Source: JAIBCC01 sp963763855 (GTDB lineage: Bacteria; Acidobacteriota; Blastocatellia; Pyrinomonadales; Pyrinomonadaceae). From it: a stretch of 64,000 nucleotides of DNA. Shown here piece after piece: positions 9,176-17,441 of the stretch. Within the stretch, counting starts at the first letter, position 1. Every line of letters begins with the position of its first letter. Below the pieces are notes generated by a model that saw only the letters and a list, made by a program, of their open reading frames with translations, ran no database searches and had not been told where the DNA came from. The stretch covers positions 1 to 64,000 of the forward strand of contig CAVXPU010000006.1 in NCBI GenBank assembly GCA_963763855.1. The letters run 5' to 3'. A program made the position numbers and the translations under genes.

Positions 9176-9792
9176 TTTGAGTTTAATATTTCGACTTTTT
9201 TCGCGGTTTTTCTGGAATCATAAACTCTGTATCCCAATAAAATAGCAGTCACAATAGCAAAAATTACCGGATAAAAGACGTCTGATTTCACAATCATATA
9301 AAAATGTATAACTCCTAAAATTGCTATCACATACGTTAGTCTGTGCAATTTTGCCCATTTTTTACCGCCAATTCTTTTAATCATTCCATTCGTTGATGTT
9401 ATTGCCAGCGGAATCATCAAAATGAAAGCTAACATTCCAACTAAGATAAATGGACGTTTCACTACATCTCGCAAAACATCAATAATGTATGATGATTTAT
9501 CAAAAATAACGTAAGTGAGTAGATGTAAAATACTATAAAAAAAAGCAATTACCCCAAGTCTTCGACGATATTTAATCAATTCATTCCAACCGAAAATCTT
9601 TCGCAGTGGGGTGATAGATAGAGTTATCAAAAGTGAAATTAAGGTTAAAACGCCGGTTGTGCGAATAAAAAACTCAATCGGATTTGTGCCAACACTTCCG
9701 CGAACAAAATCAAAAGTAAAAATTATCAATGGAATCAAGGCATTGAAAGTTATTAGTAATTTGTTAAATTTTACATTATCCATTTTATCCAT
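9172..9792 (-). CDS. msrQ: MsrQ, haem-binding subunit of MsrPQ
   Basis: 206 residues with about six hydrophobic segments and conserved histidines (HLLTYVIFDKSS, WAKLHRLTYV, GVIHFYM), typical of the ferric-reductase-like MsrQ/YedZ membrane protein. MsrQ passes electrons from the respiratory chain to periplasmic MsrP. It starts one nucleotide after the msrP stop, so the two are translated together. It is the last gene of the sigma/anti-sigma/msrP/msrQ run. Confidence 0.93.
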   Translation of the reverse strand: MDKMDNVKFNKLLITFNALIPLIIFTFDFVRGSVGTNPIEFFIRTTGVLTLISLLITLSITPLRKIFGWNELIKYRRRLGVIAFFYSILHLLTYVIFDKSSYIIDVLRDVVKRPFILVGMLAFILMIPLAITSTNGMIKRIGGKKWAKLHRLTYVIAILGVIHFYMIVKSDVFYPVIFAIVTAILLGYRVYDSRKTAKKVEILNSN

Positions 9793-9793
9793 T

Positions 9794-10753
9794 TTAGAAA
9801 TATTTCTTTAAATCCATTCCTTGATATAAATTCGCTACTTCATCCGCATATCCATTAAAAATCGAGGTTTGACTCACACCAAAATCTCCAATTCTTCTTT
9901 CCTTTGCCTGCGACCAGCGTGGATGCGAAACATTAGGATTAACATTTGAATAAAAACCATATTCTTTAGGATTAGTAAGGTTCCAAGTCGTTGGTGGTTC
10001 GATGTCGGTCAAAGTTATTCTGACGACTGATTTAATACTCTTAAAACCGTATTTCCAAGGCACAACCAGCCGAATTGGGGCTCCATTTTGATTTGGCATT
10101 AATTTGCCGTAAATCCCTGTGGCTAAAATAGTTAAGCTGTGCTGAGCTTCATCTATACGTAATCCCTCAACGTATGGCAATGTAATTCCTGCATAATCTG
10201 CGTTCGGCATTTGTTTTTTGCCGTAATAGGTTTCAAAAGCCACGTATTTAGCCGTCCCGAGTGGTTCAACCTTATCTAAAAGAGTTTTCAGCGGAAATCC
10301 AACCCATGGAATAACCATCGACCAACCTTCGACACAGCGGAAACGATAAATTCGTTCTTCTTGCTCAAATTTCAAAAGGTCTTCGATGCCAAAAGTTTTG
10401 GGATTTTGGACGAGTCCGCCAACTTCAATCGTCCAAGGTCTCGTAATAAAATCTTTCGCTTCCTCAGCTGCCGAAGTTTTGTCAGTAGCGAATTCGTAGT
10501 AATTATTGTAATTCGTTATGTCTTTGTAAGGAGTGGACTTATCAGTTTCTAAAAGAGGCGTATTTACTTTTTTAATGTTTTCAATCGTGCCAGTTTCTAC
10601 TTCTATTTTGGGTAAAGGCGGCTGATTAAAAATTTTATAAGCCGCCGCAGTTGCCAAACTTGTGCCTGCCATCAAACCAAATCGCATAAAGTTTCGACGA
10701 TTTAAATAAGTTTGTTCATCAGTAATTTCGCTTGATTTTATTTTTTCAGACAT
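9794..10753 (-). CDS. msrP: MsrP, periplasmic methionine sulfoxide reductase
   Basis: 319 residues. The N-terminus carries a twin-arginine signal (NRRNFMRF, then a hydrophobic stretch), so the folded molybdenum-cofactor protein is exported by Tat. The molybdenum-ligand cysteine lies in RFRCVEGWSMVIPW. MsrP reduces protein-bound methionine sulfoxide on exported proteins and receives electrons from MsrQ, encoded next. It begins 31 nt after the anti-sigma gene. tatB and tatC occur at 39-40.5 kb of this window. Confidence 0.95.
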   Translation of the reverse strand: MSEKIKSSEITDEQTYLNRRNFMRFGLMAGTSLATAAAYKIFNQPPLPKIEVETGTIENIKKVNTPLLETDKSTPYKDITNYNNYYEFATDKTSAAEEAKDFITRPWTIEVGGLVQNPKTFGIEDLLKFEQEERIYRFRCVEGWSMVIPWVGFPLKTLLDKVEPLGTAKYVAFETYYGKKQMPNADYAGITLPYVEGLRIDEAQHSLTILATGIYGKLMPNQNGAPIRLVVPWKYGFKSIKSVVRITLTDIEPPTTWNLTNPKEYGFYSNVNPNVSHPRWSQAKERRIGDFGVSQTSIFNGYADEVANLYQGMDLKKYF

Positions 10754-10784
10754 TGATTTATCTAATCTTTTGCTTTTATTTCGC

Positions 10785-11552
10785 TTAAATTGAATCCGAA
10801 AGCTTGCGGGCGATGTTCAAGTTTTCAGCCTCAGACATTTCCGAAACTACAAAAATTGAATCTTTCGAATTCTGAAAACTTGCGACTTGAAGTCCGTTTT
10901 GCTTTTCGCAAATTATCGAACCCGCATCTTTAATATTCGATGCAATTTGGCTGGCGGATTCAGTTTTTAAGACTGAGATAACTTTTTCACCGCGTTGTAA
11001 AACATAATGAGTAAAAAGCTTTCCTTCAAATTCGCAATCATGTTCGTCTAATATTTTAGTTTCATCAGTCGCCAATGATTTCACAAAACTTGCTTTTTCT
11101 GCGGATACCCTCTCTTTTGTCTCTTGCCATTCGTTCAAATGTTGCTTTGTGCAATCTTCATGACGATTGAGTGCTTGGAGTGCCAATTGGCGTTGCGAAC
11201 GAAGCGATTCGGAGTTGCTATTTCCATTGGTAAACCACACGAAACCAATACTTGCGGCGATCAATAAACTCGCAAAGAGAGGTGCAAAAAATCGCACATC
11301 AAACCATGATTTGCGTTTTTCCTGGTCACGCAAATTGATACTTAACTTATTTGCAAAGATCGGACTAATTGTTGATTCCTCAGCATTTACAATCGCACTT
11401 CTGAGTTTTGTGCGAATTTCGCGACGGACACCCATTTCTTTACGGCAATCGGCACAATGCTCCAGATGACGAAAGACTTCGTGGTTTGTTTCAACCAAAA
11501 GTTCATCGCACAAATATGTGTCTGCAATTTCTCTGAAATCTCTGCAATTCAT
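10785..11552 (-). CDS. Zinc-finger anti-sigma factor
   Basis: 255 residues. The N-terminus has a zf-HC2/ZAS motif (RHLEHCADC: His-x3-Cys-x2-Cys, with C3 upstream). One TM segment (LFASLLIAASIGFVWF, about residues 90-106) follows, then a periplasmic C-terminal domain with several cysteines. ZAS anti-sigma factors hold their ECF sigma and release it when thiols or zinc are perturbed. The start overlaps the sigma stop by 4 nt, typical of a cognate pair. The downstream msrPQ genes suggest the stress sensed is oxidation of envelope proteins. Confidence 0.85.
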   Translation of the reverse strand: MNCRDFREIADTYLCDELLVETNHEVFRHLEHCADCRKEMGVRREIRTKLRSAIVNAEESTISPIFANKLSINLRDQEKRKSWFDVRFFAPLFASLLIAASIGFVWFTNGNSNSESLRSQRQLALQALNRHEDCTKQHLNEWQETKERVSAEKASFVKSLATDETKILDEHDCEFEGKLFTHYVLQRGEKVISVLKTESASQIASNIKDAGSIICEKQNGLQVASFQNSKDSIFVVSEMSEAENLNIARKLSDSI

Positions 11553-12109
11553 CCTATTTCACCCACTCTTTTGTCAATTTTCAGCCCGTAACTTCTGGCA
11601 TATTCCGCCAATTCAATTCTCAAAACCTTGCGTCCGCGGGAGAGTCTGGACATTACCGTGCCGATCGGTATATTTAATATCGCGGCAACTTCTTTATAAG
11701 CAAAGCCCTCAACATCAGCCAAAATAACTACTTCCGCAAAATTCTTAGGTACTTTCTTTATTGCTGCAATTACATCTTCATCAGTCAGATTTTGAGGAAT
11801 CGAAGGCTCAAATGGAATCGTTTCAGCCAATCTTTCTTCTGTATCTTCAACCAATTGCAAACGCCCTAAATTCCTTAAACGCTTACTGTTAAGATGGTAT
11901 AGAATCGTCATCAGCCAAGCTTTGCAATTAGTTCCAAGTTGGTAATTATGAAATGATTTCAATGCTTGAGCAAAAGTCTCCTGCGTTATATCTTCAGCCT
12001 CTTCCGCATTTCGCGTAATCCAATAAGCTACGCGATATACATCTTTCATAAATGGCATCGCTTCGCTTTCAAAATTTTCCCATTGTTGTTTTTTGCCAAA
12101 TCCAAACAT
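11549..12109 (-). CDS. ECF RNA polymerase sigma factor
   Basis: 186 residues from the ATG at 12109 (MFGFGKK). A longer frame to 12220 would add a hydrophobic stretch not seen in sigma factors, so I prefer the shorter start. Region 2 is visible as AEEAEDITQETF, and region 4 as YKEVAAILNIPIGTVMSRLSRGR. It belongs with the zinc anti-sigma factor that overlaps its stop codon, and together they probably control msrPQ and possibly the divergent gene at 12249. It lacks SnoaL or other extra domains. Confidence 0.88.
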   Translation of the reverse strand: MFGFGKKQQWENFESEAMPFMKDVYRVAYWITRNAEEAEDITQETFAQALKSFHNYQLGTNCKAWLMTILYHLNSKRLRNLGRLQLVEDTEERLAETIPFEPSIPQNLTDEDVIAAIKKVPKNFAEVVILADVEGFAYKEVAAILNIPIGTVMSRLSRGRKVLRIELAEYARSYGLKIDKRVGEIG

Positions 12110-12248
12110 CAAAATAGAAATACCAAAAACCGATATGTTTATTCCGAAATATTTTTTTTCTTTCGGGAATAACTTCCATAAAATTATACCTTTCCAAGTT
12201 ACAACGCAAAAAAGCGTCAATTAAATAAATCCCTAGGAGTTAAATATT

Positions 12249-12737
12249 ATGAGAGAAATCGTAAATAGAATTGTCTTTGTATTCGCCATTGTGATGAGCA
12301 TATCGGCTTTTGCCAATGCCCAGGAAATGATGAAAAAAGATGATATGAAGAAAGACGACGGCATGATGAAGAAGGATGCAATGATGAAAAAGGATGTTTC
12401 TATGATGGCTATGCCATATGACAAGAATCTACCAACCGTAGCTATTATCAAGGCTGATTGGTGTCCTTATTGTAAAAACGTTGATCCTGTAATGATGGGT
12501 TTGATGGATGATTACAAAGGCAAAGTTAATTTTGTTGTTTTCGATGTAACGGATGATTCTACTAAAGCTGAAGCAATGAAAACCGCCAAAACATTGGGCT
12601 TAACCAAGTTTTACACTTCAAACAAAGGCAAAACTTCAACGGTTGCTGTGTTGAAAAATAATAAGGTAGTTTACAAAACTTCCAATAATGCGAATCGTGA
12701 TCAATACGTTATGCAATTCGATAAGGCTTTGAACTAA
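12249..12737 (+). CDS. Secreted Met-rich thioredoxin-like protein
   Basis: 162 residues. A signal peptide ends near ANA-QE (residues 22-26). Residues 27-55 hold ten methionines in Met-Met-Lys-Lys-Asp-type repeats. The rest is a thioredoxin-fold domain with an active-site CPYC (C72, C75). It is divergent from the ECF/anti-sigma/msrPQ operon, with 140 bp between starts. A Met-rich exported segment beside a methionine sulfoxide reductase suggests a sacrificial oxidant sink that MsrP can renew. That role is inferred; copper or other metal binding by the Met/Asp segment is an alternative. Confidence 0.8.
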   Translation: MREIVNRIVFVFAIVMSISAFANAQEMMKKDDMKKDDGMMKKDAMMKKDVSMMAMPYDKNLPTVAIIKADWCPYCKNVDPVMMGLMDDYKGKVNFVVFDVTDDSTKAEAMKTAKTLGLTKFYTSNKGKTSTVAVLKNNKVVYKTSNNANRDQYVMQFDKALN

Positions 12738-12757
12738 AATACGTTAGTTTTTTTTTT

Positions 12758-12795
12758 GAGGCGTGAATCTCTTTTCGAGTTTCACGTCTTTTCGT
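12758..12795. terminator. Hairpin after thioredoxin-like gene
   Basis: GAGGCGTGAATCTC pairs with GAGTTTCACGTCTTT around a short TTTTC loop, just downstream of the thioredoxin-like gene. T-rich flanks on both sides make a terminator likely. Confidence 0.55.
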
Positions 12796-12937
12796 TTTAA
12801 AAGACGTGTGCACAGAAAACCTCGGTCTATGTTTTTTTGAATCCAAATCGTTTGCTCCGGCGAAATCCATTCTGACGCAAAACAAAACGTAAGTTTTTGA
12901 GCAATAAATTAAAATTACCAAATTAGGAGTTTAGATA

Positions 12938-13525
12938 ATGAGAAAGTTAATGTTCGTATTTTTATTGGCAGTTTTCGCAACTGCTTTAAACGGAAGTGCT
13001 TCTGCACAAATGATGAAAGCCGATAAGATGATGATGAAAGATACTGTCAATGTTGGCGGTCAAGCGATGCTGAAAACCAAGAACATCGTTGAGAATGCAG
13101 TAAATTCCAAAGATCACACAACTTTGGTAGCAGCAGTAAAGGCAGCTGGATTGGTTGATACTTTAATGAGCAGAGGACCTTTCACGGTTTTTGCTCCAAC
13201 CAATAATGCTTTCAATGCTTTACCTGCGGGAACGGTTGAAACTTTGGTTAAACCTGAAAACAAGGCTACTTTAACCAAAATTTTGACATACCACGTTGTT
13301 TCCGGAAATTTTGATGCAAAGACGATCATCAATGCAATTAAAGCAGGTAACGGAAAAGCTACTCTGACAACAGTTAGTGGTGGAACTCTAACAGCAATGA
13401 TGAATGGTCCGATGAATGTTGTCGTAATGGACGAAAGCGGCAATACAGCCAATATTTCAACTTACGATGTTAAACAATCAAATGGTGTAATCCATGTAGT
13501 TGACGCCGTTTTGATGCCGAAGTAA
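12938..13525 (+). CDS. Secreted fasciclin (FAS1) protein, Met-rich N-terminus
   Basis: 195 residues: a signal peptide (to about residue 23, SASA-Q), a short Met-rich segment (MMKADKMMMKD), then one FAS1 domain (about residues 50-193) with the typical GPFTVFAPTNNAF, LTKILTYHVVSG and NGVIHVVDAVLMP blocks. FAS1 domains mediate adhesion or envelope interactions. The Met-rich start echoes the neighbour at 12249. It is a paralogue of the next gene and part of a block upstream of an ECF sigma/RskA pair. Confidence 0.9.
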   Translation: MRKLMFVFLLAVFATALNGSASAQMMKADKMMMKDTVNVGGQAMLKTKNIVENAVNSKDHTTLVAAVKAAGLVDTLMSRGPFTVFAPTNNAFNALPAGTVETLVKPENKATLTKILTYHVVSGNFDAKTIINAIKAGNGKATLTTVSGGTLTAMMNGPMNVVVMDESGNTANISTYDVKQSNGVIHVVDAVLMPK

Positions 13526-13534
13526 TTTTTCTTG

Positions 13535-13596
13535 GAAGTTGTCACTTAGTCGAAAAAAGATTAATTAGTTTGATTTTTATTCGAGTGACAACTTTC
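13535..13596 (+). terminator. Hairpin between the two fasciclin genes
   Basis: AAGTTGTCACT (13536-13546) is the exact complement of AGTGACAACTT (13584-13594), with a T-rich 37-nt loop. It lies 10 nt after the first fasciclin stop and could end or process that transcript. Confidence 0.5.
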
Positions 13597-13746
13597 ATCT
13601 CCCCTGTAATAATAGCGGTTTTTGAACATGTTTTCAAAATACGGAATTTATTTCATTTTATTGAATCCGATTTCAAATACCCGGCGAATAATTAAAAAGA
13701 ACCATTAATTGGGATCTAAATTAGAACGAACACAAGGGAGATAAAA

Positions 13747-14292
13747 ATGAGAAAATTATTATTAGGATTAGTAGGATTAATCGCATTAAGCCCATTGGCA
13801 ATTTCAGCACAATCAAATGACTGTGCAAACAAAAAAAGCGACACAAGCAAAGTCAGCTATGTGAAAGCTTCTATGAATGCAACGCCTGACATTGTTGACA
13901 CAGCGGTTTCAGCAGGAATATTTAAGACTTTGGTTGCTGCGGTTCAGGCAGGTGGATTAGTGGAAACGCTAAAAAGCGATGGTCCTTTCACAGTTTTTGC
14001 ACCGACAGATGAAGCTTTTGCGAAATTGCCGGCAGGAACAGTTGAAAATCTATTGAAGCCTGAAAATAAAGCCACTTTGGTAAAGATTTTGACGTACCAC
14101 GTTGTATCAGGCAAGGTAACGGCAGCAGATGTAATGAAAATTAAATCGGCTAAAACCGTTCAAGGTCAAAACGTGAAAGTTAAAGTGAAAAAGGGCAAAG
14201 TTATGATCAATAAATCAACCGTGGTTAAGGCTGATATCATGACAAGCAATGGCGTTATTCATGTAATTGATACTGTTTTGATGCCTAAATAA
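13747..14292 (+). CDS. Secreted fasciclin (FAS1) protein
   Basis: 181 residues with a signal peptide (cleavage near AISAQS) and one FAS1 domain (about residues 45-180): GPFTVFAPTDEAFAKLPAG, LVKILTYHVVSGKVTAADV and NGVIHVIDTVLMP are diagnostic. A GGGAG site lies upstream of the ATG. It is a close paralogue of the upstream fasciclin gene but lacks the Met-rich N-terminus and has a single early cysteine (C26 region). Next downstream are an ECF sigma factor and an RskA-like anti-sigma. Confidence 0.92.
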   Translation: MRKLLLGLVGLIALSPLAISAQSNDCANKKSDTSKVSYVKASMNATPDIVDTAVSAGIFKTLVAAVQAGGLVETLKSDGPFTVFAPTDEAFAKLPAGTVENLLKPENKATLVKILTYHVVSGKVTAADVMKIKSAKTVQGQNVKVKVKKGKVMINKSTVVKADIMTSNGVIHVIDTVLMPK

Positions 14293-14309
14293 ACTTGGCA
14301 AATTAGGCA

Positions 14310-14337
14310 AAATTGGTTAGCTTATAGTTACCAATTT
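14310..14337 (+). terminator. Hairpin before second ECF sigma gene
   Basis: AAATTGGT (14310-14317) pairs with ACCAATTT (14330-14337) around a 12-nt loop between the fasciclin stop and the sigma start. The T-run is weak, so attenuation or RNA processing is as likely as full termination. Confidence 0.35.
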
Positions 14338-14362
14338 AATTCTGGAGAAAAAGATAACCCTT

Positions 14363-14905
14363 TTGACTAAAGCTATACTTCAAAGCATCGCCGAAGGAGA
14401 CAAGTCCGCTGTACAAGATTGTTTGAACAAATACAGCGGTCTTGTCTGGTCTTTGGCACGCAGAATGTTGTCGAATTTGGATGAAGCGGAAGATGCCGTC
14501 CAGGAAATTTTCATTGACATTTGGAAAAATGCCGAGCGTTTTGACGAAAGCCAAGCTTCGGAAGTTACTTTTGTAGCTATGATTGCCAGAAGACGTTTAA
14601 TAGATCGTGTTCGTAAGAATCAGCGTCAAATTCATGCCGATTCTTTGGACGATATCTTAACGGAACCGAGCAACAATTTTCATAAGAGTATGCAAGTCGG
14701 AATTGAAGCAAAACAAGCGGCAGAGGCAATGAACGATTTGCGTCCCGAGCAGAGAAAAGTGCTTCAGCTTTCAATCTATCAAGGCTTATCGCATCAGGAA
14801 ATTTCAGTAGCAATGGGGATGCCGATTGGCACTGTAAAAACACATGCCCGAAGGGGACTCTTGCAGATTAGAGAAAATCTTGGATTTAAGGAGGTTGCAA
14901 TATGA
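14363..14905 (+). CDS. ECF sigma factor (SigK-like group)
   Basis: 180 residues starting at a TTG with a GGAG about 15 bases upstream; no in-frame ATG lies nearby. Region 2 reads LDEAEDAVQEIFIDIWKNAERFD and region 4 reads LSHQEISVAMGMPIGTVKTHARRGL. It overlaps the next gene by 4 nt (ATGA), and that gene is an RskA-type anti-sigma. It therefore looks like the SigK-type branch of ECF factors. The fasciclin genes just upstream are the obvious candidate targets. Confidence 0.9.
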   Translation: MTKAILQSIAEGDKSAVQDCLNKYSGLVWSLARRMLSNLDEAEDAVQEIFIDIWKNAERFDESQASEVTFVAMIARRRLIDRVRKNQRQIHADSLDDILTEPSNNFHKSMQVGIEAKQAAEAMNDLRPEQRKVLQLSIYQGLSHQEISVAMGMPIGTVKTHARRGLLQIRENLGFKEVAI

Positions 14906-15768
14906 GTGAATTGAATAAAGAACGATTGTTGGATCTTCTAACAGACCAAGTTTTATTTGGCTTAAATACAGAAGAGGCAGCTGAATTAAGCAGTTTGCGA
15001 AGACTTTATCCCGAAATAACTGCTGATAATTCCCTGGAATTAACAGCAAGTGCTATTGGTTTGAATAGTCTTTATGACTTGGAGCCAATGCCGGATAATC
15101 TACAGAGAAAGATTTTAGCTGACGCAGATTTGTATTTTAGCAACGAAGAAAAATCAGCGAAAGTCTTACGTTTTCAGCCGCAACTGCGTGAAGTAAAAAC
15201 TGAGAATATTGCTGAAGAAATTCAGCAAACGTTTGAATTTGAACCAAAACGTCCCTTTATGCAATGGCTCGGCTGGGCATTTGCGGGTTTCGCTTCGATT
15301 GCATTGGCTTTTAGCCTATGGGCAAATATGCAAAAGCCTAATGAAGTTTTCGTTTATCAGGAACCAAACGCACTAACTATTACCGAACAATACGATAAAT
15401 TTATGGCGTCAGCAAAAGATGTTAAACGAACAGCTTTCGCAAATGCAAAAAACGATAAAGAATCTTATGGTGAAATTATTTGGAGCGAAGCCGAACAAAA
15501 AGGTTTTATGAAACTCAAAGGTCTTCCTGTAAATGATACAAGCAAAGAAGCTTATCAAGTTTGGATTTTTGACGAAAATCAAAACCCTAAAACGCCGATT
15601 GATGGCGGAGTTTTTGATGTTGCTTCTTCGGGTGAAGTATTGATTCCTATCAATCCAAAACTAAAGTTTAAGAATCCAAAAATGTTTGCAATCACTGCGG
15701 AAAAACCGGGCGGTGTTGTAGTTTCACCACTAAGTAAAGTAATGGCTCTCGGCAAAGTAGAAGCTTAG
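14902..15768 (+). CDS. RskA-type membrane anti-sigma factor
   Basis: 288 residues: a cytoplasmic N-terminal part (about 1-115), one TM segment (about 119-140, LGWAFAGFASIALAFSLW) and an extracytoplasmic anti-sigma-K domain. That domain contains GEIIWSEAEQKGFMKL, the EAYQVWIFDENQNPKTPIDGG core, and EKPGGVVVSP near the end. It has no zinc-binding motif, unlike the anti-sigma at 10785. It should bind the sigma factor encoded immediately upstream and release it after regulated proteolysis. Confidence 0.92.
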   Translation: MSELNKERLLDLLTDQVLFGLNTEEAAELSSLRRLYPEITADNSLELTASAIGLNSLYDLEPMPDNLQRKILADADLYFSNEEKSAKVLRFQPQLREVKTENIAEEIQQTFEFEPKRPFMQWLGWAFAGFASIALAFSLWANMQKPNEVFVYQEPNALTITEQYDKFMASAKDVKRTAFANAKNDKESYGEIIWSEAEQKGFMKLKGLPVNDTSKEAYQVWIFDENQNPKTPIDGGVFDVASSGEVLIPINPKLKFKNPKMFAITAEKPGGVVVSPLSKVMALGKVEA

Positions 15769-15914
15769 ATTAAAGTTCGCTTTTGTGAAACTCTTTCGGT
15801 CGTTTTTACGTCTAATATCATAACAAGTTTTCAATCCACAAATAATTACGATTTATTAGAATTGTACAAAATTTGTGGAATTATTTCGTTTAAAAATTAA
15901 TAAGGAGTTTCGCG

Positions 15915-17441
15915 ATGTTGAGGAAATTTTCACTATTTTTCTTAGCGTTTGCTTTGTTTCTACCAATGAGTATTTCAGGACAAAGTAACACTAAATTACC
16001 AAAAATAAATTACAAAGAATACAAGCTAAAAAATGGTCTGACCGTTGTTATGCACCAGGATAAATCAACGCCAATTGTTGCAGTTAATGTGTTTTATCAC
16101 GTTGGCTCAAAAAATGAAGCGGTTGGCAGAACAGGTTTTGCCCATCTTTTTGAACATATGATGTTTCAAGGTTCAAAAAATTACAGTAGTGATTATTTGA
16201 GTGCGATTGACGATATGGGCGGCGATGTAAATGGAACAACCAATGAAGATCGCACCTATTATTACGAAACTGTGCCTTCAAATTTTCTGGAACGGACGTT
16301 GTTTTTAGAAGCTGATCGAATGGGTGGACTGCTTGAAGCAATGACGCAGGAAAAACTAGATAATCAACGTGATGTAGTTAAAAACGAACGTCGCTTGCGG
16401 GTTGACAATCAGCCATATGGAACATCGTTTGAGCGAATCAGCGAAATTATGTATCCGAAAGAGCATCCATATAGTTGGTCTGTGATTGGTTCGATGCAAG
16501 ATCTATCAGCTGCTTCGATGGACGATGTAAAATCTTTTTTCCGAACATATTACGTTCCAAATAATGCAGTTCTAGCTTTGTCGGGAGATTTCGATCAAAA
16601 ACAAGCGACTGCATGGATCGAAAAATATTTCGGTAAAATCGCCAAAGGGGCTGAAATTACCCGTCCAAATCCGGTCCGACCCAAATTAAACGGTGAAATC
16701 CGCAAGGTTTATGAAGATGCAGTTCCTTTGCCTCGCGTTTCGTTGGTTTGGCATAGTGTTCCACAATACTCAAATGATGAAGCTGCTTTGGATATGCTTA
16801 GCAGCATTCTTTCTTCGGGCAGAAGCTCCAGACTTCAAAGCAATTTGCAGTATGGCAAGGAATTAGTTCAATCAATTAATGCATTTAATGGCACTAACGA
16901 AATTGCCGGACTCTTTCAAATTACTGCCACCGCTAGACCTGGAAAGAATCTTGACGATATTGAAAAAGAAATTAACGCTGAAATCGAACGGCTTAAGAAA
17001 GAAGCTCCTACGGCTGATGAAATGAATCGGGCTTTTACCGTTAGAGAATCGGGATTTGTTTATCGACTGCAATCGGCTTTTGGTAAAGGCAGCCAACTCA
17101 CGAATTATGCCGGTTATTTGAAAAAACCGGATTTTTTCCAAACCGATCTTGACCGTTATGCCAAAGTAACTCCGGCAGATGTTCAAAGAGTCGCCAACCA
17201 ATATTTAACCGCAAACCGTTTGGTGCAAAGCTACGTTCCGAGCAAAACACCTGCTCAAAGACCAAATGCAACGACTGACAAACCTGCTACAACCAAAGCA
17301 AAAGAAGTAGATGCGGCATTTGTAGCAAAACAAAAAGCTAATTTACCAAAGCCCGGTCCAGTCCGTGAAATTTGCTTTGCCTTCAATCGAAAAAACAAAG
17401 CTTTCAAATGGTTTGAATGTTTGGATTGTCAAGCAAAATGA
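15915..17441 (+). CDS. M16 zinc peptidase, N-terminal half (probable frameshift at end)
   Basis: 508 residues with a Sec signal peptide (to about residue 23) and the inverted zinc motif HLFEH (HxxEH) followed by a glutamate farther on, so this is the catalytic half of a pitrilysin-type protease. About 25 residues at the C-terminus (from ICFAFNRKN) read out of frame. One extra base at 17368-17373 separates it from the next gene, and removing it would give one exported two-unit protein of about 925 residues. A TTT-rich leader and AAGGAG site precede the start. Confidence 0.85.
   Translation: MLRKFSLFFLAFALFLPMSISGQSNTKLPKINYKEYKLKNGLTVVMHQDKSTPIVAVNVFYHVGSKNEAVGRTGFAHLFEHMMFQGSKNYSSDYLSAIDDMGGDVNGTTNEDRTYYYETVPSNFLERTLFLEADRMGGLLEAMTQEKLDNQRDVVKNERRLRVDNQPYGTSFERISEIMYPKEHPYSWSVIGSMQDLSAASMDDVKSFFRTYYVPNNAVLALSGDFDQKQATAWIEKYFGKIAKGAEITRPNPVRPKLNGEIRKVYEDAVPLPRVSLVWHSVPQYSNDEAALDMLSSILSSGRSSRLQSNLQYGKELVQSINAFNGTNEIAGLFQITATARPGKNLDDIEKEINAEIERLKKEAPTADEMNRAFTVRESGFVYRLQSAFGKGSQLTNYAGYLKKPDFFQTDLDRYAKVTPADVQRVANQYLTANRLVQSYVPSKTPAQRPNATTDKPATTKAKEVDAAFVAKQKANLPKPGPVREICFAFNRKNKAFKWFECLDCQAK

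Noticed and set aside
12165..12249. Possible ECF-type promoter (GGAATAAC and a CGTC)
   Set aside because: The spacing does not fit an ECF -35/-10 pair, so I did not call it.
13114..13452. 112-codon minus-strand frame inside the first fasciclin gene
   Set aside because: It is an antisense shadow of the FAS1 domain; the plus-strand gene has a signal peptide and conserved blocks.
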